In this document: in pieces, positions 20,711 to 30,923 of the stretch
How the letters are laid out: each line of letters opens with the position of its first letter
Position numbering within the stretch: position 1 is the first letter of the stretch
NCBI GenBank assembly: GCA_949825045.1
Contig: OX463815.1
Location: 27,023,356-27,087,355, forward strand
Source of the DNA: Argyresthia goedartella
Taxonomy: Eukaryota > Arthropoda > Insecta > Lepidoptera > Argyresthiidae
DNA: 64,000 nucleotides
Direction of reading: 5' to 3'
Notes under the pieces: generated by a model
Databases searched by the model: none
What the model saw: the letters and a program-made list of their open reading frames with translations, nothing else
What the model was told of the DNA's origin: nothing
Position numbers and translations under genes: made by a program

Positions 20711-22300
20711 ACATCAACACTGTCTAGGGATATTAGATTTTGTTTGCATTTCTTAGTTTTTCAGAAAAACTACTCAGAATTAGGAAAAAGTTTATATGTG
20801 GAATTAAACCTCCTTGTTCCATTTTCAAACTGACATTGAAAAAAAAAACAAAAACTTATGAAAACAAAAGAAAGCGCGGGAACACGCATTTGATTCAGTT
20901 TACAGTGCTAGTTTTGTGTTGAGATTTATTTAGAAAAACATTAATTAACTAACTCTATCAATTGTTTTGGTGATTTTTACTGTTTGTGTCATCTTGTTGG
21001 TGCCATGCAACGTCGACATCTGACGAGAGATGAGATGATAAGAGCTGTAGGAATGTTGGAAGCTGGCGCTATCCAAAACGTTGTTGCGGAGACCCTAGGC
21101 ACCAGCCAGAATGTGATATCAGGGCTCTGGTCACGTTATCGTGATACTGGGGAAGTGGCGGAACGGCATGCTGGCAGAATTCGGGTGACCACCCCTAGAG
21201 AGGACCGTTTTCTCCAAAATACCGCCAGGAGAGAACCTACTCTGACGGCCTTGGAAATGGTACAGAGGCTCCAACAGGAGCATCAGCTGTTGGTTAGCGA
21301 CCAAACTGTCAGAAGAAGGCTACATGAAGCTAATCTTCATTCTCGCAGGGCAATTCGTGTTCCTGCTTTGCGACGAGGCAATCGCGGAAGGCGACTATTG
21401 TAGGCCCAAGAACACGTGTTATGGGATAATGAACAATGGTCGACAGTGCTCTTTACGGATGAGTCTCGGTTTGGATTTCATCCAGATTCGCGAAGAACAC
21501 GAGTTTGGAGAGTTCCAGGCAGGGAAAGCCGGCTCCAGCATCCACAAGAGGTTCATTCGTACCAAGCAGGAACAATCATGGTATGGGCAGGAATTCGTAT
21601 AGGCGCGCGAACCGACCTCGTTTTTGTAAGAGGCAACATGAATGCTCAGAAATACCGTGATGAGGTGGTGGAACCTGTTATTATTCCGCATAGGGTGCAA
21701 ATCGGCCAGCAATTCGTACTCATGCATGATAATGCTCGTCCACACACTGCGAGGCTGGTATCAGCCGCACTTCAAGGCAACGACGTCACGGTAATGAGAT
21801 GGCCTGCGCAGTCGCCAGATATGAATCCCATCGAACATGCGTGGTACATGTTGCAGCGAAGGGCTATGCATGCCCTCCCTCCAAATCTGGCCACAGAAGA
21901 GCAACTTTTCTTGCACCTGCAACGAACCTGGGAACGCATACCACAGCAAGACATCGACACCTTAATTCACAGTATGAATAACCGATGCCAAACTCTTATT
22001 AACGTGAGGGGTGCCAACACTGATTGTTAAGAGTTAAAATGTCTCACTTTAAGTTGTTTTTTTAAATAAAATTATCCATTTTATTCATTAATTTCATTCG
22101 TAGACTTAGCACCATTTTTAGTCTCTTTGTTATTTTATTTAAAAAAAAATATTTGAAGATCTAAAATGTTTTTTATTTATATAATTAAGTTGGGCATTAA
22201 CTGGGGTTTAATGCCATATATACTTCTCTGAACAAAATATTTATAGTTTATCAAAAAATTTAAGAAATACAAAATATCCCTAGACAATGTTGATGTGTGT
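20707..22300 (+). mobile_element. Tc1-like DNA transposon
   Basis: Inverted ends share ACACATCAACA-TGTCTAGGGATATT with one mismatch in the first 25 bases (left 20708-20735, right about 22272-22300). The element is about 1.6 kb, sits in a TA tract, and encodes one transposase on the plus strand. The near identity of its ends and the almost intact gene suggest it is fairly young. Confidence 0.88.
20984..22030 (+). pseudogene. Tc1-like transposase, one nonsense codon
   Basis: The frame is open from a likely start at ATG 21005 (MQRRHLTRDEM) to TAA at 22028-22030, apart from one TAG at 21401-21403. The TAG sits in the motif RRLL-stop-AQEHVLW, where related transposases have Trp; a TGG to TAG change explains it. 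The N-terminal part has the paired helix-turn-helix region (AVGMLEAG, TGEVAERH). The catalytic triad is present: FTDESRF, HDNARPHTA and SPDMNPIEHAW, with 34 residues between the second Asp and Glu (DD34E). Apart from the stop I see no other lesion. Confidence 0.9.
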
Positions 22301-23215
22301 ATATATATATATATATATATTATCACTTGCTTGTCAATGCCAAATAATTATCAACAAATTATTGTATATCATTTAAACCTTAAGTAGCAAGTCATTATAG
22401 CCGCCCTGGGCTTCTATTATCTTTCCACTATTAGACGAATGTATCGAAAATTAACTTTCACTTTCGATTTTTTTAAAAATGCTTATTAGTAGCCTTGCTT
22501 TTTATAGTTTCGCAAAAGGTGAGAAATATAGAATATACTTCTGAGGGATAAAGTTTTTTTTGTCTAAGGCGCGATATTAATAATAATAATAATAATAATA
22601 ATGATCTTTCAATAGAGATCCAGGCTCAATGGAGGGTAAAGACAGTGAAAAAAGTACCCATTATAATATCTATAACCGGTATCATCCTCAAATCATTACA
22701 CTCGTACTTAAAAACAATACATTTACATCCATCAACATATACACTACTGCAAAAGGCCGTTATTTTAAACACTTGCAGGATCGTCCGCAAATTCATGGGA
22801 AATTCATCTTAATCATTCATTCGTCACTATGCACTTGGCTGAGGCCCGTGCCGTAAAATAACCTCCTATGAATAGGAGAGAAAAGAAAGAAATAATAATA
22901 ATAATTATAATAATAATTGTTTATTTACTTTTAAAGGTTAACAGTAGCTACATAGGGCTAGAACTTCCTTTTAAGTATAGAAATACCTATACCAGAAAGC
23001 TCCGCTCTTCCACACTTAGTCAGTTCTTGTAATTAATCAGTAAACAAATAATTTTTAATGATTTAATCTAATGCAAACTTACTACTTAATATAAGTTAAG
23101 TTAATAAGTACCAAGACAAAAGTAAATATGGAATCCTGAATGTAAAGAAGGGCTCCAGATTTAACTACCGAGCGAAGACAGGTAATTAATTTAGTCCTGA
23201 GTGAAGTGAGGGGTT
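22301..23215. other. No gene; trinucleotide microsatellites
   Basis: AT-rich DNA with (TAA)n at about 22575-22602 and again near 22890-22918. No exon is recognised. Confidence 0.5.
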
Positions 23216-23552
23216 CAAGCGCAGTTCAGTTCAGTTCAGTTCAAAGATTTTTATTCATAATAGCACAAAAATTGAGACTTAATGAACGTCATAACATAAT
23301 CAAGCAAGCATAATATAACATTAAGTAGGTGCCTAATTATTACATAGTACATAATTTAAAGGGTGCAATGAACTGGTTTAATGCAGATGTTGGTGTCTTG
23401 TAAAAAGTCATTAATTTTGTAGTAGGCCTTTGTACACAAAGTGTGCTTTATACATTTTTTGAATCGAGCTTCAGTCTATGTGCTAATTTTCGGAGCTAAG
23501 TCTATGTAATAATTTTACAATATGAGGGGGTCCCCATATTGTAAAATAGTTT

Positions 23553-24007
23553 TCAATTTAGTTTCGCATCAATAGTGATGCCGAGAAATACAGTTTCATC
23601 AACTAGTTTTAGTTGGTCTTTCCCCAATACAATGTTACTCTCAACTTGCCTTACATTAGGTAAAGTGAATTTTATGCACTTTGTCTTCTTTGAATTCAGA
23701 AACAAGTTATTGGCAGTAAACCAGTCTAGTACTCGCAAGAGAGCATTATTTGTTTCCTGTAAGTCATATTCCTGTCTCCTAATTTTAAAAAATAGTGACG
23801 TGTCATCTGCAAATAATACTATCTCTGACATGTTTGTACCATGAATGGCAAATCATTTACATACACGAGGAAAAGATACGTACCCAAAATAGATCCGTGT
23901 TGAACTCCCATCATCACCTTAGAACCCGAGGATTTTGTCCTATTAATGTCAGCTTTTTGAAACCTCCCTTCTAAATACGATATCATAAGGTTAGAGCTAT
24001 TGCCTTT
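23553..24007 (-). pseudogene. LINE family B reverse transcriptase, 3' part
   Basis: Motifs in order on the minus strand are SYLEGRFQ, the QHGSILGTYLFLVYVNDLP block (usually PQGSILGP), the active site LFADDTSLFF and a C-terminal LFLNSKKTKCIKF. These are standard for jockey/CR1-like LINEs. A frame break lies between the two frames near 23825. Minus-strand sequence upstream is displaced by the BEL insertion. Confidence 0.8.
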
Positions 24008-24509
24008 TGTTCGATTCAAAATCGATACTCGATCTATGGTTCCGGAACGGCCATTTTGAATTTGACGGAGCTGCCACAGAGCAGATTTTTGACTACTGAC
24101 TGACGAAAAGCCCCCGTAATGTGACGTGTATTGATTTTGGGCATTAAAATTAAATCGTAAGCCATCTGGAGTTGTATTCGGGCTCCCCTCAGGATTGTCT
24201 TATAGCTGAGTGTATTGTGGTTCTCCGAACCAGATACTGTTCGTATTTACGTAAATTGTGCGGTCGAAGCTGGCCTGCCAGCCATACCTGGTTGGCTGAA
24301 GAACCTGTCTACCAAGAAGAGCCTAGGGTGCACCCAGGCCTTGCAGAGAGACAGGAGTTTGACGGGAACGAAGCACAGACCAGGTCAGATAGAATCTATT
24401 TATTTAGCTCGGTGAATCGCCGACGTTCTCACTTCTTGACACCTGATAGCTACGCTACCTCGTAGCTATGGGCCCCTGCGAGGTCATCGGGTGCCGAGAA
24501 GCCTGAACA
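24008..24509 (+). repeat. 5' LTR of the BEL element
   Basis: 502 bp, TG...CA-type ends. A short palindrome around GATAGCTACGCTACCTCGTAGC lies near its right end. A small open frame inside it is repeated in the other LTR and is not a gene. Confidence 0.92.
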
Positions 24510-25108
24510 TTTTGGTAGCAAGAGCGTGGTTTCCTGAGATTTGCAGCCGTCAAGGGCTCCAGGAACCCACGATTTGGGACTATCAATCTGTAGGTATAGG
24601 CGGTTATTAGCTAACTTGGTTTTGTTCCTGTATCCACATAGATTGGTAGTATTATAAGTTATAAGTCTACTGCTGGTAGTAGACAGACAGATATAACAGT
24701 TTTCCCTAAATGACCAGTTGTACTGAGATGTGACTCAGAATAGTAATTACATTACAGGTACATTGTAGGTGAATTGAAATTTGCATTGAAGTCATATCAT
24801 GTTTGCAGTTTGAAGTTTGCATAGTCAATCTATTAGTGGTCTAGTAATGCTAATGAATGTTTGGACATTGTTTTCAGTTTATAGCAATTTATAACTTGAA
24901 CTAATATTGACTATCTGTGTGTGTTATATGATATAGGGAAACTAAATTGTTGTTTACAGAATTTGAGTAGATATAAAACTCGGTTTCTATTGTTTGGGGA
25001 AATCAGCATTGTTTAAGTTATAGATTAGGGTTCCCTCGTTTGTGTTGTAGACTGGAGGGTCCAATATAATTGAGTTACTGCAAATTGTGAGTAAGTATCG
25101 TTCCGATC

Positions 25109-26941
25109 ATGTCGTTGTCTGAAATACAGAAGGGTGTTTCTAAGGAGCTCAGATGGTTTTCCTCCGCACACGGTCTGATAGACCGTTTAGATAGGCATGA
25201 TGTGGTGTTGGAGCGGTCTATGGACGTTAAGGAACGCTACAACAGGGTGCTCGAATTGTCCGCGCAGGCGGAAGCAGTTGATGGTTGCGCACCTGACAGG
25301 CTGTCACGGTTGCTAGGGGATGTCGACCAGTGTATGGAGATGGCGGCTGCTATCACGCAGAGGGCTGCGGACATACGTAGGCAGCGCGAGTCCAGCCATA
25401 GTGGTGGCATTGGGGCGCCTCTGCCGCATCAGGGTTCGGGGTCCAGGTTACCTGCCATAACCATGCCTACTTTTGACGGAGTGTCCGGTGAATGGGTGAG
25501 CTTCATCAATCTGTTCGACAGCTTGGTGCACATGCGATCGGACATTACCAAGTCTGTCAAGATGGCTCAGCTGGTGGCAGCATTGAGGGGTGAGCCCAGG
25601 GAGCTGGTCGCTCATTTGACAGTTACGGAGGGTAACTATGAAACGGCCAGGCAATTGCTGGTCAGACGTTACCACAACAAACGGAGGTTGGCCGATGCCC
25701 AACTGAACCGTTTGTTTAGCATCCCGGTTGTGAACAAGGTCGGGGCCATACAGACGGAGGTTTTGAACCCGTTGTTGTCCGTCACCAAGGCCCTAGAGAA
25801 TCTTGGACTTCCGGTTGGTGAATGGTCCTACCTACTGCTGTACATTGTACTTTCCCGCCTACCCGCTGACGTGCAGACTCGTTTCGAACAGTCTCACGGG
25901 AGGTCGGCCGAGGACCTGCCCGCCTTCTCCGACTTGGTCGGATTTTTGGAAGAGGAGGCTCGACGGGCAGAGAACTTGGGGTTGACGGTCACCCATCCTT
26001 CGGAGCCACAGAGAGCTACCGGGAGCGCTGTGAGTAGGGGCCCTCCGACGAGGAAAGACCGCACCAACCGGCAGTCGTATGGGACTGTGAGTGCATTGAC
26101 CCCACCCAGGGGTGCAGGTGAGACCTGCCCATGTTGTAGGCAGATTGGCCATGCTGTGGCCGATTGCAATAAGTTCGGGGAACTTAGGGTTGAGGGACGG
26201 CGCCGGATGGCCAAGCAGCGGAGCTGGTGTTTCCTGTGCCTCGGGCCACACATGGCTAGGGACTGCACGCGCACAAAATTGTGCGGATATTGTGGTGGGG
26301 CCCACCACAATTTGTTGTGCATGAACCGGTCCGGCCAACAGCCACCACAGGGCCGTACCCAGGGTGACACGGCATGGGGCCCTGAGAATTCGTTTGCGTC
26401 TCGGAGCGCAACTCAGGGGCCAATGTCCCCACGTGCACAGGGCGGTACTAGGGTGCAGGGCCGCACTCAGGGTCATCACATGGGGGGCCCTGAGTTTTCG
26501 GTTGCGACTCAGCATCCGACTCAGCGGGCAATGGGGCCACAAGCACGCAGCCACCCAGGGGTGCAGGGCCGCACTCAGGGTCATCACATGGGGGGCCCTG
26601 AGTTTTCAGTTGCGACTCAGCATCCGACTCAGCGGGACATTGGGTATGTTGAGCAGGCCGTAACGGGCGGGTGGCATGGGACACCTTCGAGCTATGCGGA
26701 TGCGGCTCGGACGCCGCCTCAGTTGTCGCCCCGCTCGTCGCCGCGTCCTCGTCGGTCGCATGTGATGTCCCCCCCGCTCATGGAGCGGCCACGGTCGAAT
26801 TCACGCCCACAACCCTTCGGGGGGCGTCGTAGGGTGGCAATGGAACCGGCGCGTGGGCCATTTGTACAGTGGGACCCGCTGGCGTATAGCTGCCTACCTG
26901 ATCGGTTACAGGCAGAGTGGGGCCCCGGGGGCCCTCGCTAG
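25109..26941 (+). CDS. Gag polyprotein of the BEL element
   Basis: A 610-residue ORF, intact. The N-terminal half has the DUF1759-type Gag region of BEL/Pao (ITMPTFDGVSGEWVSF, then LVAALRGEPRELVAHL) that builds the particle. Zinc knuckles follow (CPCCRQIGHAVADC, then CFLCLGPHMARDC and CGYCGGAHHNLLC), which bind RNA. After them a Gln/Gly/Pro-rich stretch contains two 36-residue direct repeats (nucleotides about 26453-26668). The ORF stops at TAG 26939-26941; the same frame then continues into the protease. It starts at an ATG in good context after a 0.6-kb leader. Confidence 0.9.
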   Translation: MSLSEIQKGVSKELRWFSSAHGLIDRLDRHDVVLERSMDVKERYNRVLELSAQAEAVDGCAPDRLSRLLGDVDQCMEMAAAITQRAADIRRQRESSHSGGIGAPLPHQGSGSRLPAITMPTFDGVSGEWVSFINLFDSLVHMRSDITKSVKMAQLVAALRGEPRELVAHLTVTEGNYETARQLLVRRYHNKRRLADAQLNRLFSIPVVNKVGAIQTEVLNPLLSVTKALENLGLPVGEWSYLLLYIVLSRLPADVQTRFEQSHGRSAEDLPAFSDLVGFLEEEARRAENLGLTVTHPSEPQRATGSAVSRGPPTRKDRTNRQSYGTVSALTPPRGAGETCPCCRQIGHAVADCNKFGELRVEGRRRMAKQRSWCFLCLGPHMARDCTRTKLCGYCGGAHHNLLCMNRSGQQPPQGRTQGDTAWGPENSFASRSATQGPMSPRAQGGTRVQGRTQGHHMGGPEFSVATQHPTQRAMGPQARSHPGVQGRTQGHHMGGPEFSVATQHPTQRDIGYVEQAVTGGWHGTPSSYADAARTPPQLSPRSSPRPRRSHVMSPPLMERPRSNSRPQPFGGRRRVAMEPARGPFVQWDPLAYSCLPDRLQAEWGPGGPR

Positions 26942-28374
26942 GAATTTTCGGCCCAACAATTTGTTGCCCCCCAACCGGAGACGGTGGTGTTACCGATCGC
27001 CTCTGTGCTTGTTTGGGATTTGGCGGGCAACCCAACATACGTTCGCGCCCTATTAGATTCTGGAGCTCAGGGCTGCATTGTATCGAACGATTTAGCGAAA
27101 TGGTTGGGCCTCAATATAAATAATGTATCGCTGCCGAGGAAATTGGTCCCTGCTGGGGATTACAGGGCAACCCTTCACGGGTTTTGTGATGCCTCTGAAC
27201 GAGGGTTTGCGGCAGCGGTTTATTTGCGAACCGTCACCTCCACCGGGGAGGTCGACGTGCGTTTGGTTTTGGCAAAAAGCAAGGTAGCGCCTATTCGGAC
27301 AAGGATGACGATTCCAAAACTGGAACTGTCCGGGGCTGCTCTTTTGACCAAAGTTTTGAATAACACTCTAACAGTGTTGCGTGGGTCAGTGGTTTTGGAG
27401 GATACGGTGTACGCGTGGACGGACAGCCAGATTGTTTTGTGCTGGCTGAAGGCTTCGGTCCATACCTTAGAGGTTTTTGTTGCGAACCGTGTCCCCCAGA
27501 TTGTGTCGTCTGAGGTCCCACTGACCTGGAGACATGTACCAGGAGAATTGAACCCGTCTGATTGTGCATCCAGGGGATGTCGGGCTCCTGAACTCGTTGC
27601 TGATCTCTCGACAGAGGCTTTCATTGCTTGTTTGGATAGGTTTGTTTCTCGAAGGGGACTTCCAACTTTGATCCGCTCTGATAACGGCACTAACTACATC
27701 GGTGCGGAACGATGCTTACGAGAGATAGTCAACTTTTTGAATGTAAATAAAGTGGATATTGGAACGGCCCTCTCCCGTCGGGGTATACCGTGGACCTTCA
27801 GCCCACCGAGTTGCCCCCACTGGGGTGGGATTTTTGAGGCCGTAGTTAAGTCAGCGAAGACGCACTTAGGGCGTATAGTAGGTCAGACCGCGCTGACTTT
27901 TGAGGAGCTCGCGACATTGTTTTGTAAGATCGAGGCCGTTCTCAATTCGCGACCGTTGTGTCCGCTCAGCTCGGATCCAAATGACCTGGAGGCTCTGACC
28001 CCAGGCCATTTCTTGATAGGACAGCCACTTAACGCGTTGCCCGAGCACCCCTTCGAAGGAGTGAAATTGTATCGGTTGTCAAGGTATCAGATGTTGCAGC
28101 AGTTTACTCAGAATTTCTGGAAGCGTTGGTCGCTCGAGTATCTGCATATCTTACAACAGCGCCTTAAGTGGACTGACAAAACCAGCCCCCCTAGTGTTGG
28201 TGACCTCGTGCTGGTTAAGGATGCTAACCTACCGCCACTACGTTGGCGCAGGGGGCGCATTGTTAACTTGTTCCCTGGCAAGGACGGGACCCCCCGGTCT
28301 GCAGAGGTTCTAGTGGGAGGCTCGGTACTAAAACGAGCGGTAGCAACGTTGTCTCGGCTGCCCGTAGATTAAGG
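26942..28374 (+). pseudogene. Pol remnant of the BEL element: protease, RNase H, half integrase; RT deleted
   Basis: In the same frame as Gag and open to TAA. It begins after the Gag TAG and reads through an aspartic protease core (RALLDSGAQGCIVS). About 45 residues on it passes directly into the RNase H-like domain (HGFCDASERGFAAAVYLR, YAWTDSQIVLCWL, RHVPGELNPSDCASRG). The whole reverse transcriptase normally between them is missing. A second join, SRGCRAPELVADLSTEAF, removes the zinc-binding end of integrase and the first catalytic Asp. The later Asp (RSDNGTNY) and Glu (GGIFEAVVKSAK) remain, as does the C-terminal domain. Both joins keep frame. It cannot copy itself but might be mobilised by a full-length relative. 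Confidence 0.88.
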
Positions 28375-28404
28375 GACAGGTGGGTGCCTGTCCGGGCGGG
28401 TGAT

Positions 28405-28906
28405 TGTTCGATTCAAAATCGATACTCGATCTATGGTTCCGGAACGGCCATTTTGAATTTGACGGAGCTGCCACAGAGCAGATTTTTGACTACTGACTGA
28501 CGAAAAGCCCCCGTAATGTGACGTGTATTGATTTTGGGCATTAAAATTAAATCGTAAGCCATCTGGAGTTGTATTCGGGCACCCCTCAGGATTGTCTTAT
28601 AGCTGAGTGTATTGTGGTTCTCCGAACCAGATACTGTTCGTATTTACGTAAATTGTGCGGTCGAAGCTGGCCTGCCAGCCATACCTGGTTGGCTGAAGAA
28701 CCTGTCTACCAAGAAGAGCCTAGGGTGCACCCAGGCCTTGCAGAGAGACAGGAGTTTGACGGGAACGAAGCACAGACCAGGTCAGATAGAATCTATTTAT
28801 TTAGCTCGGTGAATCGCCGACGTTCTCACTTCTTGACACCTGATAGCTACGCTACCTCGTAGCTATGGGCCCCTGCGAGGTCATCGGGTGCCGAGAAGCC
28901 TGAACA
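28405..28906 (+). repeat. 3' LTR of the BEL element
   Basis: Same 502 bp as the 5' LTR except one base seen (28581). It is followed at once by the CCTTT duplication and the displaced LINE. Confidence 0.92.
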
Positions 28907-28978
28907 CCTTTTATGTCTTAGTGTTTTAGCTTTAAGAGCAATGTTTTGAGGTCCACACAGTCAAATGCCTTGGACAGG

Positions 28979-29262
28979 TCACACAAAACACCCTACGATC
29001 TTCCCACGCATTAAAATATGTTTAACTAACATGACTCCAGCATTTGTTGTGGACCGCCCTTTTGTAAATCCAAACTGCTGGCTATGGAGAAGAATTTCAT
29101 GCGCATTAAAGTGCGCCAGTAACTGACCCAATATAATCTTCTCAAATATTTTACTCAATACGCGGATAATAAACGGATCTGAAATTTGTAGGGTCACCCC
29201 TATTGCCGCTTTTAAATAAAGGTACTAGCCTGCTGTGTTTCATGAGATCAAGGAAAGTACTC
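28979..29262 (-). pseudogene. LINE family B reverse transcriptase, 5' part
   Basis: On the minus strand: VDESTFLDLMKHSRLVPLFK, then VLSKIFEKIILGQLL and LHSQQFGFTKGRSTTNA. These are the early RT motifs of the same LINE as 23553-24007. The order and strand show that the two pieces were joined before the BEL insertion. The frame breaks once near 29200. Confidence 0.78.
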
Positions 29263-29469
29263 TCATCTACACAATATCTCTTCTTTATTGAAGATTTTGC
29301 GCAACCAAACATATGACGTGACATACATCAGTGCTCAATCCTCTTGGTGAATACTCTGCTTATATCCATCTGTAACACATGCTGTACTCTATGATGCAAC
29401 ATACCGTTTCACTCTACCTAAATTTTACAACTTAAAACCCCTACATCTCTGCCATTTTGAAAAATTACC
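29263..29469. other. Unassigned segment
   Basis: About 200 bases between the LINE and the next repeat. No coding signal. Confidence 0.4.
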
Positions 29470-29645
29470 AGAAACTGAATCGATAAAAAATGTCTACTTA
29501 ATTATCGAACCTGCTCACGAAAATTCACGAAACACAGTTGAGAAAAATGGCCTGTAGAGGATAACATCCAGAAATACGAAAGCATTTTTGCCCAATCCTG
29601 AAACAGAGACGCTCGCTCGCTCGTTTGGTCAACAAATCAATTAAA
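29470..29645 (+). repeat. Second copy of the 13265 repeat
   Basis: Shares the ordered phrases AACTGAATCGA, AACCTGCTC, TTGAGAAA and CGCTCGCTCG with 13265-13522. Confidence 0.55.
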
Positions 29646-30078
29646 CATCTCTTCATGTTTCAAATTCGAATATATAATCGAGTAAATATATTATCGAGTT
29701 ATTAATGAAGTAAATAATTTGTGAGGTGGGCTGCAGTGAATCAGGTTGGCCCAAGACCGCAATAAAAGGCGTAATGAGAAGGAGGCCTTTACTCAACATG
29801 TGGGTGCAGCAAGCTGGATAGATAGACAGATAGATAAATATTAATAATAAAATAAGATAAAAAAAAAAATAGTTTTCTTTTAAATTTTCATATTCATATT
29901 CATTGATTTATTGCTTATCATTAACAATGATACCCCGTGGGGGCACTACAATATGAGTGTTCAAACTTATTATCTATTTATATTAATGTCATTTTCCATA
30001 CTAAGTAGGTAACAGTTTTGGTAAGTATCTTTATTAATAATTTTATGTAACAATAGTCACTTTTCCTATTAATAAGTC

Positions 30079-30390
30079 CTATGTTAATTTGTCGTTTATG
30101 TATTCATTTATTGAGTAATAGCATTTTTCTTGTAGTAGTTGTTTTAGATTATTAATGAATGTTTGGTATTTTTCTTCTTGTTTTATATTTTCGGGAAGGT
30201 GGTTGTATATTTTAATTGACATAGCTTGTGGACCCGTAGAGGACATTTTGAGCCGGGAAGTTGTTTCAACTAATCGTTTCATTCGGGTTGGTCTTAGTGA
30301 ATAGTTCATCGGAATCTCTGCACGTTTTTTGTAAAACTCTGGATATTTTCTAACGAATTTGCAGGTTTCTGTGATGTATATACATTTTAA
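30079..30390 (-). pseudogene. LINE C-terminal coding fragment
   Basis: One minus-strand frame stays open over about 100 codons. It contains FVRKYPEFYKKRAEI and then IKIYNHLPENIKQ, LLQEKCYYSINEYI and a stop. The IxxYNxLPxxIK pattern with a trailing helix marks the extreme C-terminus of jockey/CR1-like LINE proteins. It probably belongs to a different LINE subfamily from A and B. Confidence 0.6.
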
Positions 30391-30563
30391 GTACTATCCG
30401 AATCAATTATGTAATTTTAAAATGTAGATTTAGGGTTAAGATAGTCTAAAAAGGCCACAATAAAAGTATTTTTTGTGCTCATCGCCATAGTTATTTCTAC
30501 CTCTCATCGATCTATTATAGCTTGGTCAATTTGTTTGTGGGATTGACCTCTTCCGCATGTATG

Positions 30564-30923
30564 TGTCACCGTAAAATTAGAAAATCCATTAGGTTGTAAT
30601 CTAACGATTGTTTTCAAGTTAGTTTCTAAACGGTCGATATTTTGTAAACTGTACCTTACTGCTTACAATAAAACCGTGTATAATCAAACAATTAAATTGT
30701 TAACTACTTTGAAATTGAATAGCAAACGAAATAGCAGGGCGAAGGGTATGTAAAGGCTAAAGAGGGTGAGCGAAGCGAATTCTCCTTTAGCTATCGTGTT
30801 AGTTTGTCATGTGAGAATAGGAGAAACATACATTTTAAACCCGGTCTCGTTTACAAAATGTCGATAGTTTGTAGACTCACGCGTTAGTTCTTAATCTAAA
30901 AAAATCACAATATTACGGTGACA
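30564..30923. mobile_element. MITE with TGTCACCGTAA ends, copy 1
   Basis: A 360-bp element whose ends are inverted (TGTCACCGTAA... and ...TTACGGTGACA), with longer but decayed pairing inward for about 80 bases. The centre holds a hairpin, GCTAAAG...CTTTAGC, with the loop motif GAGCGAAGCGAA (30747-30783). No coding capacity, so it would depend on a transposase from elsewhere. Confidence 0.7.

Larger units (their letters stand above)
24008..28906 (+). mobile_element. BEL/Pao LTR retrotransposon, internally deleted, very young
   Basis: Two direct LTRs of 502 bp (24008-24509 and 28405-28906) begin TGTTCG and end GAACA. By eye they differ at one position (T at 24184, A at 28581). The element is flanked by a perfect 5-bp target duplication, CCTTT (24003-24007 and 28907-28911), the size usual for BEL. 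A primer-binding-site candidate starts at TGG 24514. The internal part encodes Gag and a shortened Pol in one frame separated by a single TAG. It inserted into a LINE. Confidence 0.93.
23219..29262 (-). mobile_element. LINE family B, interrupted by a BEL element
   Basis: A minus-strand non-LTR retrotransposon is present in two pieces, 28907-29262 (5' part) and 23219-24007 (3' part). They become contiguous if the BEL element and one copy of its CCTTT target duplication are removed. The 3' end on the minus strand is a (GAACT)n repeat at 23219-23241. The 5' end is truncated. Its RT remnants are given separately. Confidence 0.82.

Noticed and set aside
24172..24465. 97-residue frame in the BEL LTR, repeated in the other LTR
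   Set aside because: It lies wholly inside the LTR, lacks any motif and repeats only because LTRs repeat.
25859..26587. Long minus-strand frames opposite Gag
   Set aside because: GC-rich sequence opposite a real coding region; no motifs, and Gag accounts for the conservation.
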